Origin: a virus | DNA length: 45,446 bases | IMG/VR virus record: IMGVR_UViG_3300048065_000509 | Location: 1 to 45,446 of that record | Reading direction: 5' to 3' (one strand) | Shown: one piece after another, positions 40,161 through 45,446 of the stretch | How positions within the stretch are numbered: the first letter of the stretch is position 1 | Layout: each line of letters begins with the position of its first letter | Notes under the pieces: model-generated | The model's input: only the letters and a program-made list of their open reading frames with translations | What the model was told of the DNA's origin: nothing | Database searches by the model: none | Position numbers and translations under genes: made by a program

Positions 40161-40404
40161 TTCTACATACTATAAAAATAATCCGAAAGCAAAGGCTAAA
40201 CGGAATAAGCAACAAGCACGCTACAACAAGACAACTAAGGGTTTAAAAATCCGTACCGCTGCCAACAAGTTAAACCGAAAACTCGGTACTTATGGCAATG
40301 GTGACGGTAAAGATGCTTCTCATACTGGTCCTAATAAAGGCAAATTAGAAAGTCCTTCTAAAAATCGCCGTAGACCACGTTTGAAATCATCTAGATACGC
40401 ATGA
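40147..40404 (+). CDS. Basic protein before HNH gene (85 aa)
   Basis: The protein is very basic (MAGSSSTYYKNNPKAKAKRN ... KNRRRPRLKSSRYA) with many Lys, Arg and Asn. This Gly-Ser-Ser-Thr-Tyr-Tyr start is common in cyanophage packaging regions as I recall. It overlaps the small terminase gene by 14 bases and the HNH start (ATGA). It probably contacts DNA. Confidence 0.7.
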   Translation: MAGSSSTYYKNNPKAKAKRNKQQARYNKTTKGLKIRTAANKLNRKLGTYGNGDGKDASHTGPNKGKLESPSKNRRRPRLKSSRYA

Positions 40405-40730
40405 CTCCCTTACTTCCAACTCCTGAACATTACCTTTACAACCTAATAACCATGACATCCTCTGAAGCCAAGCGCCTTTGGAGGCGCAGTATCAAAGAAC
40501 ACTTTGGCTGCACATGTGTTTATTGCGGAAAAACTTATGAACTATCTCAACTTACTCTGGACCATGTACATCCTCGCACTCTTGGTGGTGAAGATGTCAA
40601 TACGAATGTCGTACCAGCCTGTACCAGATGCAATCAGGATAAAGGAAGTAAACACTGGGTTAAGTGGATGAGGGCAACCTTTGGACATAACCCACTCCGA
40701 GAACAATTAATTTCGGACTACATCAAATAA
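40401..40730 (+). CDS. HNH endonuclease
   Basis: The 109-residue enzyme has C39-x-x-C42 and C74-x-x-C77 as a zinc knot. The catalytic D54-H55 is in LTLDHVHPRTLGGEDV, followed by NTNVVPACTRCNQDKGSKHW. HNH proteins beside terminases often help cut DNA during packaging in phages with cos-type or related ends; a free-standing homing nuclease is the alternative. ATG 40401 is chosen, with ATG 40452 possible. Confidence 0.93.
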   Translation: MTPLLPTPEHYLYNLITMTSSEAKRLWRRSIKEHFGCTCVYCGKTYELSQLTLDHVHPRTLGGEDVNTNVVPACTRCNQDKGSKHWVKWMRATFGHNPLREQLISDYIK

Positions 40731-40752
40731 CAAACATTTAAATAATTAATAC

Positions 40753-40775
40753 GCCCCCGGAAGGGGGCTTTTTTT
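40753..40775 (+). terminator. Rho-independent terminator after HNH gene
   Basis: A 6-bp GC stem (gccccc / gggggc) with a GGAA (GNRA) loop is followed by seven T. The next ATG (40776) starts immediately after the T run. Confidence 0.88.
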
Positions 40776-41609
40776 ATGCCTAATAGTTATCTTAACGGAG
40801 AAATACCGGAAGAAATTGCGATGCAATGGAGGGATGAGTTTTTTCAAGAACGATTAGACAATCCTGAAGCTAAACGTAGATCAGTTCAAAAATCATATAA
40901 AGACAAAAACTATACTATTGAGCTTGATAATAGAAAATCACTTGGTGTAAGATTTAGACATTCTTCAGAGCGTACTGCTAAGACAAATCGGCGTCGCAAG
41001 AAACTGTCTAAACCAAAACTTAGCTCAATAGAAAATATGATGATTGACAACCTCTATGAAGAAGGTTCTAGGCGTGGCCTAGATGTTGATCATAAAATTT
41101 CTGCAAAAGATAGAGGCTTTCATCACCCATCTAATATGGGTTTAATGCAGAAAAAAGAAAATGGACGAAAAGGTGGCCGTAGTGATTATCATAATTTTAA
41201 ATATGAGTCGTTAGAAGAACCTAAAAAAAATGGGAACGGTCATAGCAACGGTAACGGTCACAGTAATGGGAACGGGAACGGAAACGGTCACTCCAACGGC
41301 GACAAAACAACCGTCAATGTTGTAGGTGGTGTTGCTAAATTACGAATACTAAGAGCACTAGCACCTGGACCTTTAAGTCTTGGTTTAGCTGCAGCAACAT
41401 TCGGGCAAAGTGCTCAGGCTGCTGTTAAAAATCCAACAGCCGCAACAATTGAAGATGCCTCTTGGGATACAGCTAATTTAGCTGCAGACTTAATTGGTTT
41501 AATACCTACACCATTCACTGTAGGTGCCTCTGAGGCTCTACAAAAAGGTCTAAGTATTGGTCATACAGCACGTTTGGCACAACGTAATTTTCATAATTTT
41601 AATAAATGA
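40776..41609 (+). CDS. HNH-like protein with NGNGHSN repeats
   Basis: The 277-residue protein has a basic N-terminal half with an HNH/EndoVII-like motif (GLDVDHKISAKDRGFHHPSN, then MGLMQKKENGRKGG: D-H ... H ... N ... N). A tandem low-complexity linker NGNGHSNGNGHSNGNGNGNG (residues ~152-172) follows. The C-terminal half is hydrophobic/helical (LRILRALAPGPLSLGLAAAT; LAADLIGLIPTPFTVGASEA). The start is ATG 40776, with no room for a ribosome site, or ATG 40821, which has GGAAG upstream. It overlaps the terminase start. A packaging nuclease partner or virion protein is possible. Confidence 0.7.
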   Translation: MPNSYLNGEIPEEIAMQWRDEFFQERLDNPEAKRRSVQKSYKDKNYTIELDNRKSLGVRFRHSSERTAKTNRRRKKLSKPKLSSIENMMIDNLYEEGSRRGLDVDHKISAKDRGFHHPSNMGLMQKKENGRKGGRSDYHNFKYESLEEPKKNGNGHSNGNGHSNGNGNGNGHSNGDKTTVNVVGGVAKLRILRALAPGPLSLGLAAATFGQSAQAAVKNPTAATIEDASWDTANLAADLIGLIPTPFTVGASEALQKGLSIGHTARLAQRNFHNFNK

Positions 41610-43336
41610 CAAACGTCCTAGAGGCGTTACAAGATGACTTCAAGTTGTTCCTACAAGCTCTGTGGGGACAACTCGATCTTCCTACGCCGACTCGCGCTCA
41701 ATACGCTATCGCTGACTACCTACAACACGGTCCTAAACGCCTACAAATTCAAGCTTTCCGAGGAATCGGTAAATCGTGGATTACTGGTGCCTTCGTGTTG
41801 TGGACATTATTTAAAGACCCAGAAAAGAAGATCATGATTATCTCCGCTTCTAAAGAGCGTGCAGACAACATGTCTATCTTCTTACAAAAACTAATTATAG
41901 AAACACCTTGGTTAAAACACTTACAACCCAAATCAGACGACTCACGCTGGTCTCGTATCAGCTTCGATGTCAACTGTTCTCCCCACCAAGCACCTTCCGT
42001 CAAGTCTGTCGGGATTACTGGCCAACTAACCGGCTCTCGCGCTGACTTAATGATCCTTGACGACATTGAAGTTCCTGGTAACTCAATGACTGAAATGATG
42101 CGTGAAAAACTACTTCAGTTATGTACTGAAGCTGAATCAATCCTTACTCCTAAAGATGACTCCCGCATCATGTACTTAGGTACTCCTCAGACCGTCTTTA
42201 CGGTCTATAGGAAGCTTGCAGAACGTAACTATAGACCATTCGTATGGCCAGCACGTTTCCCGCGCTCTCTGTCTAATTACGAAGGGCTCATAGCTCCTCA
42301 ATTACAAGAAGATATTGATCAAGGTGCTGATAAATGGAATGTAACTGACCCTGACAGATTTAATGATGAAGACCTTATTGAACGTGAAGCAGCAATGGGC
42401 AGAAGCAACTTCATGCTTCAGTTCATGCTTGATACCTCCCTTAGTGACGCTGAAAAGTTCCCACTTAAAATGGCAGACCTTATCGTTACTTCCGTTAATC
42501 CCGATACTGCTCCTGACTCCATCGTCTGGTGCTCAGACCCAAGGAACTGCATCAAGGATCTCCCAACAGTTGGTCTTCCTGGAGATTATTTCTACTCTCC
42601 AATGCAACTCCAAGGAGAATGGCTTCCTTACCAAGAAACAATCTGCTCGGTTGACCCATCGGGCCGTGGCACGGATGAAACAGCAGCAGCTTTTATTTCC
42701 CAACGGAACGGTTTCTTGTACTTGCACGAAATGCGTGCTTACAGAGATGGATACAGTGACAACACACTCTTGGATATTCTAAGAGGTTGTAAAAAGTTTA
42801 ACGTTACTAAACTTGTAATCGAAACTAACTTCGGTGACGGTATCGTCGCTGAACTATTTAAAAAACACTTACTACAAACTAAACAAGGTATTGATGTCGA
42901 AGAAGTCCGAGCCACCGTACGGAAAGAACAAAGAATCATTGACACCATGGAACCCGTTCTTAACCAGCACCGCCTTGTTGTGGATCGCTCTGTTATTGAT
43001 TGGGACTACAACTCCAACAAAGACGCAGCCCCAGAATCAAGACTCCTCTACATGCTCTTCTATCAAATGAGTCGCATGTGCCGTGAAAAAGGTGCTGTTA
43101 AACACGATGACAGACTTGATTGCCTCTCTCAAGGTATCCAATACTTCACAGATGCAATGTCTATCTCCGCTCAAGAACAAGTCAATATGCGTAAACGTGA
43201 TGACTGGAATGACATGCTCCGTGCCTCAATAGATGACCCTCAAGGCTCCGCTAATCACCTCGTTTTAGGTCTCGATAAAGACCAAAGACAACTAGCTAGA
43301 CGTAATTCCCAAACCTCAGTCCCTAACTGGGTTTAA
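41606..43336 (+). CDS. terL: Terminase large subunit (gp19-like)
   Basis: The 576-residue motor has Walker A FRGIGKSW near residue 51, Walker B with LMILDDIEVP near 151, and coupling motif YLGTPQT. The RNase H-type nuclease carries SVDPSGRGTDET near 350, VIETNFGDGIV near 400 and HDDRLDCLSQ near 500. It packages concatemeric DNA into proheads. It is followed at once by a promoter-like element and two hairpins. Confidence 0.96.
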   Translation: MTNVLEALQDDFKLFLQALWGQLDLPTPTRAQYAIADYLQHGPKRLQIQAFRGIGKSWITGAFVLWTLFKDPEKKIMIISASKERADNMSIFLQKLIIETPWLKHLQPKSDDSRWSRISFDVNCSPHQAPSVKSVGITGQLTGSRADLMILDDIEVPGNSMTEMMREKLLQLCTEAESILTPKDDSRIMYLGTPQTVFTVYRKLAERNYRPFVWPARFPRSLSNYEGLIAPQLQEDIDQGADKWNVTDPDRFNDEDLIEREAAMGRSNFMLQFMLDTSLSDAEKFPLKMADLIVTSVNPDTAPDSIVWCSDPRNCIKDLPTVGLPGDYFYSPMQLQGEWLPYQETICSVDPSGRGTDETAAAFISQRNGFLYLHEMRAYRDGYSDNTLLDILRGCKKFNVTKLVIETNFGDGIVAELFKKHLLQTKQGIDVEEVRATVRKEQRIIDTMEPVLNQHRLVVDRSVIDWDYNSNKDAAPESRLLYMLFYQMSRMCREKGAVKHDDRLDCLSQGIQYFTDAMSISAQEQVNMRKRDDWNDMLRASIDDPQGSANHLVLGLDKDQRQLARRNSQTSVPNWV

Positions 43337-43342
43337 GAGCGG

Positions 43343-43364
43343 TCCCACCCTTATACAGGGGAGA
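43343..43364 (+). promoter_or_regulatory. Second putative phage RNAP promoter
   Basis: tcccacccttatacaggg then gaga matches the element at 4064. Counting the upstream six bases, 24 positions carry only about two differences. Seven bases after the terminase stop, it is placed like T7 phi-OR, near the genome end. Alternatively its ccaccct arm can pair with agggtgg downstream, so it may be part of a hairpin. Confidence 0.5.
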
Positions 43365-43386
43365 TAGAGGGTGGACTATCTCTTTT
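43361..43386 (+). terminator. Terminator-like hairpin 1 after terminase
   Basis: A 7-bp stem (gagatag / ctatctc) with loop agggtgga is followed by four T. It overlaps the end of the promoter-like element, so the two may work together (promoter followed by processing hairpin, or terminator only). Confidence 0.6.
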
Positions 43387-43392
43387 GTACTA

Positions 43393-43419
43393 GAGGAGGG
43401 AGACAATCCTTCCTCTTTT
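43393..43419 (+). terminator. Terminator-like hairpin 2 after terminase
   Basis: An 8-bp stem (gaggaggg / ccttcctc, one G-T pair) with loop agacaat is followed by four T, seven bases after hairpin 1. The tandem pair probably ends the late transcript. Confidence 0.65.
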
Positions 43420-43592
43420 CTAATATCCGCTGAATGGATATTCCGTAAAACACCGCAACTAACACTGACACATTAACTTGTACTTGTTCTAAATAACATC
43501 TATCTCATCTTATTACCATGTATGTAATTACTGTTTGAGATCCGTGTTATAGGGTACAGCTGCGTTAGTTAATTAATTACATATGTTATTTA

Positions 43593-43904
43593 ATGAAAGA
43601 ACTACAGTTTGAAGGTAATGAACAAGACTGTTCCTTTACTTATCATCGTGCACGTGAAGGCCCTAACTTCTTTATATCTCATTATAAAGGCTCTACACGG
43701 GGTCACAATGACCCTAAAGAATGTTGGCGTACTCTCGGTGTAGCTAAGTTCACTGATTCCGGTAAGGCACTTAAACAATGGTGCCTAGATATGGACGAAC
43801 AATACGGTGATACTCAGCTTGAACCTCGTGTTGATACTTCTTTCGCTTCTGAAGTACAGGATGAAGAAGTCTCTCCTACTGATAATACTAAAATGGTTAT
43901 GTGA
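43593..43904 (+). CDS. Hypothetical right-end protein (103 aa)
   Basis: The product is polar, beginning MKELQFEGNEQDCSFTYHRA and ending in an acidic segment (ASEVQDEEVSPTDNTKMVM). The middle (ECWRTLGVAKFTDSGKALKQ, WCLDMDEQYGD) is suggestive of a small globular fold. It lies 256 bases after the terminase, like gene 19.5 in T7, though no similarity is recognised. It overlaps the next ORF (ATG in its stop). Confidence 0.6.
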   Translation: MKELQFEGNEQDCSFTYHRAREGPNFFISHYKGSTRGHNDPKECWRTLGVAKFTDSGKALKQWCLDMDEQYGDTQLEPRVDTSFASEVQDEEVSPTDNTKMVM

Positions 43905-44089
43905 TGCTTACTTATATCTCTTATGTTAAGGGGTTCTTTTCTGTTGTCGTATTTAATTGTATTCAACCTGTTAATTGGGCGTCTTGTGGTCCTGTACATG
44001 TCTGGTTGCCGCCGTATATTAATGATGCTTACGTGTTTCTAAGTCAGAAACCGTACCAACAGGAGTTAGATTACCTCGATAAATTTTGA
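43904..44089 (+). CDS. Hypothetical small protein (61 aa)
   Basis: The N-terminus is hydrophobic (MLTYISYVKGFFSVVVFNCI) and the rest is aromatic-rich (PVHVWLPPYINDAYVFLSQK). It may be membrane associated. ATG overlaps the preceding stop (GTGATG). The end of the gene overlaps the -35 box of the early promoter candidate. Function is unknown. Confidence 0.5.
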   Translation: MLTYISYVKGFFSVVVFNCIQPVNWASCGPVHVWLPPYINDAYVFLSQKPYQQELDYLDKF

Positions 44090-44113
44090 CATAATTTTGC
44101 TAACCCATATACG
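44086..44113 (+). promoter_or_regulatory. Host sigma70-type early promoter
   Basis: A consensus TTGACA (44086-44091) is followed, 16 bases on, by TATACG (44108-44113). This is the best host-type promoter seen in the window. It points toward the KTSC gene and the early region, which on the circular reading continues into the left end. Confidence 0.65.
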
Positions 44114-44577
44114 TAGGAGCAGGGACACAATTTACCCCCAGTGGGGGGTGTTTAGTGCCGCATTAGACTGCTAGTGGCGTGCAAAACACTGCTAAGTAAC
44201 ACGAATACGTTACTAATACGTGCCACTATCGCTCACTCAATCTAAACCAATCTGTCGCGCCAACATTATTTATTCTGTTACAATTACCACGCTTATATTA
44301 CATTAACTAATCAATGACTATATGTTATTGATCAGCACATCTCAATACTAAGTGATACCAACTTATGCAGGACGTAAGCAATACATAACAACAGAACAGT
44401 TAGTATCATCCATCAATGGACAGTCAACGAAGAGACACAGTACAGCGTCAAGTCATTGGTAATGCGTGCATAATATAAGGAGAGGAGCAGCAAGCCCTCG
44501 AGAGCTTCCACAAGTGGACAGTCAACAAAGCGTCCACTAAACCGACCAAAGACCGCCAGCGGTGTTATGGTTACGTC
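44090..44577. other. 488-bp noncoding region, possible genome-end/packaging/early leader
   Basis: No ORF is supported here. Contents in order are the -10 box; a C5/G5 hairpin (acccccagtgggggg, 44136-44150 area); a nested inverted repeat (AGTGGC 44173-44178 with GCCACT 44222-44227, enclosing GTAAC / GTTAC); AT-rich sequence; and two copies of tggacagtcaacRaag (44418 and 44515). The position between late and early genes is where the ends of a T7-type genome are expected. Confidence 0.6.
44418..44530 (+). repeat. Two 16-bp direct repeats in noncoding region
   Basis: tggacagtcaacgaag (44418-44433) and tggacagtcaacaaag (44515-44530) differ at one base and lie 97 bases apart. They may be binding sites for a regulator or packaging protein. 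Confidence 0.6.
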
Positions 44578-44880
44578 ATGGCCAACTCGGTCCTACTTCA
44601 CAACTATCCACTTATGTACAACCTTTTCGGCTTCCCTGTCGTGTCTCGCACGTCATCAGCCGTCAATCACATTGTTACCGACTTGATCGGTGGTGAGGTA
44701 CTCGTCGAGTTCAAGAACGGCGAGGCTTATGCCTACACCAACGTGTCACGTCGTGCGATCTTGAATCTATTGCTTCAGCCCAATCTATCTCTTGGCTTCT
44801 GGGTCAATGAGAATCTGCTGTACTGCGACGCTAAGTGTGCCACGTACGGTAGCTGCGAGCATCTCAAGTTCTCCGTCTAA
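44578..44880 (+). CDS. KTSC-domain protein (100 aa)
   Basis: The middle reads SSAVNHIVTDLIGGEVLVEF, NGEAYAYTNVSRRAILNLLL, SLGFWVNENLL. This matches the KTSC domain (SSxI...L.V.F.NG..Y.Y.NV.......S.G..fN), a small beta-rich domain in phages and bacteria of uncertain function, sometimes linked to RNA processing enzymes. Two late cysteines (CDAKCATYGSC) are an added feature. It is the first gene after the early promoter. Confidence 0.75.
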   Translation: MANSVLLHNYPLMYNLFGFPVVSRTSSAVNHIVTDLIGGEVLVEFKNGEAYAYTNVSRRAILNLLLQPNLSLGFWVNENLLYCDAKCATYGSCEHLKFSV

Positions 44881-44912
44881 TTTCTTTCCTTTTATTTCAC
44901 AATCATCCACCA

Positions 44913-45308
44913 ATGGACAACATGATTTCAATGCCTAATCCAAACACGTACAACGGCTGGACTAATTATGAAACCTGGCTGTGCAACATGTGGTTTGAGA
45001 ACTTTGAGTTTACTGACATTCTCGACATCTTCGATGGTTGCGAGGATAACGATGACATCCTCAATGTAATCGAAGACTACATCAAAGACTTTGTTAATGA
45101 GTTTGTTGAACAATCCTTTGCGCCTGGTGACAGTCATGGTTTCATCTACGATATGCTCAACTCAGCTATTCAAACTATTGACTTTCGCGACATTGCTGAG
45201 CATTACGTCGATGACGTTGTTGATGAATTAGCCGCCTTAAATGATGAGGATGACACACCAGAAGATTCAACAGGACAGACATTGCGTGACATGTGTGGAG
45301 CTGTTTGA
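44913..45308 (+). CDS. Acidic NGWTNYETW-family early protein (131 aa)
   Basis: It begins with MDNMISMPNPNTYNGWTNYE, TWLCNMWFEN. The YNGWTNYETW motif defines a small family (DUF7249-like) found in cyanobacteria, plasmids and phages. The remainder is very acidic (DGCEDNDDILNVIEDYIKDF; AALNDEDDTPEDS), reminiscent of DNA-mimic proteins that neutralise host DNA-binding factors. It ends 25 bases before a terminator. The DNA-mimic role is inference. Confidence 0.65.
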   Translation: MDNMISMPNPNTYNGWTNYETWLCNMWFENFEFTDILDIFDGCEDNDDILNVIEDYIKDFVNEFVEQSFAPGDSHGFIYDMLNSAIQTIDFRDIAEHYVDDVVDELAALNDEDDTPEDSTGQTLRDMCGAV

Positions 45309-45325
45309 ACTAATCAGTTTCTAAC

Positions 45326-45446
45326 AACAATTCCATCCACTTATGGATGGTTTTTTCTTTGCCCTTTGGGCTTCACAATCACCAGGGACGCAGCTCAATG
45401 CAATTAGTACTCCACACCAAGGACACAACGCGGCGCATCCTTAAGC
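45326..45446. repeat. Terminal direct repeat, right copy (121 bp)
   Basis: The sequence is identical to bases 1-121. Here it directly follows the early gene ending at 45308, whose terminator it contains. The copy of ATG 73 is at 45398, but its ORF is cut by the window end. Confidence 0.95.
45333..45356 (+). terminator. Rho-independent terminator after early gene (right copy)
   Basis: The same 7-bp hairpin and T run as at 8-31 lie 25 bases after the stop of the acidic early gene, the natural position for a terminator or attenuator between the first two early genes and the micro-gene chain. Confidence 0.8.

Noticed and set aside
37850-45308. Transaldolase (talC) gene expected at the right end of some cyanopodoviruses
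   Set aside because: No open frame between the fibre genes and the right end has transaldolase motifs or suitable length.

Overview
The window looks like an essentially complete genome of a T7-like podovirus (Autographivirales type) of marine picocyanobacteria (Synechococcus or Prochlorococcus). This rests on gene order and signature genes: integrase, single-subunit RNA polymerase, SSB, endonuclease I, primase-helicase, DNA polymerase, 5'-3' exonuclease, ribonucleotide reductase, portal, scaffold, hli, psbA, capsid, tail tubes, three internal core proteins, fibres and terminase. All convincing genes are on the + strand. No search or computation was run; family names come from reading motifs.

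Layout. About 44.1-45.3 kb and 0.07-1.7 kb together form the early or host-takeover region: a long noncoding stretch with a host-type promoter, KTSC and NGWTNYETW-family proteins, a rho-independent terminator, a run of overlapping micro-genes, and an RHH-like regulator. Next come a MarR-like gene, a tyrosine recombinase and a 39-nt piece of a tRNA-Leu(UAA) gene that is a likely attP (1.7-3.2 kb). Then come RNA polymerase and the replication and nucleotide genes (3.2-13.4 kb). These include a DNA polymerase split into exonuclease and polymerase ORFs, an NblA-like small protein, a MazG-like pyrophosphatase and a minimal class I ribonucleotide reductase. Morphogenesis starts at 13.4 kb. A photosynthesis cassette (OmpA/porin-like secreted protein, hli, small basic peptides, psbA) sits between scaffold and major capsid at 16.7-18.7 kb. 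Tail tubes, core proteins and fibres run to 37.8 kb. Lysis and membrane genes, small packaging-associated genes, two HNH-type proteins and the terminase follow, to 43.3 kb.

The first and last 121 bases are identical. The repeat carries a terminator that follows the last early gene, and a small ORF runs through it. The sequence therefore reads as a circle cut inside the early region rather than at true T7-type ends. The physical ends more likely lie between the terminase gene and the early promoter (about 43.3-44.6 kb).

How it works together. A host polymerase probably starts at the early promoter. The phage polymerase then takes over, possibly from a T7-like promoter motif found in two near-identical copies, one inside the RNAP gene and one just after the terminase gene. 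D1 (with Glu130, the high-light form) and HLIP would sustain photosynthesis, while the NblA-like protein could feed phycobilisome protein into phage production. The class I reductase, exonuclease and nucleotide-pool enzymes would supply dNTPs without host B12.
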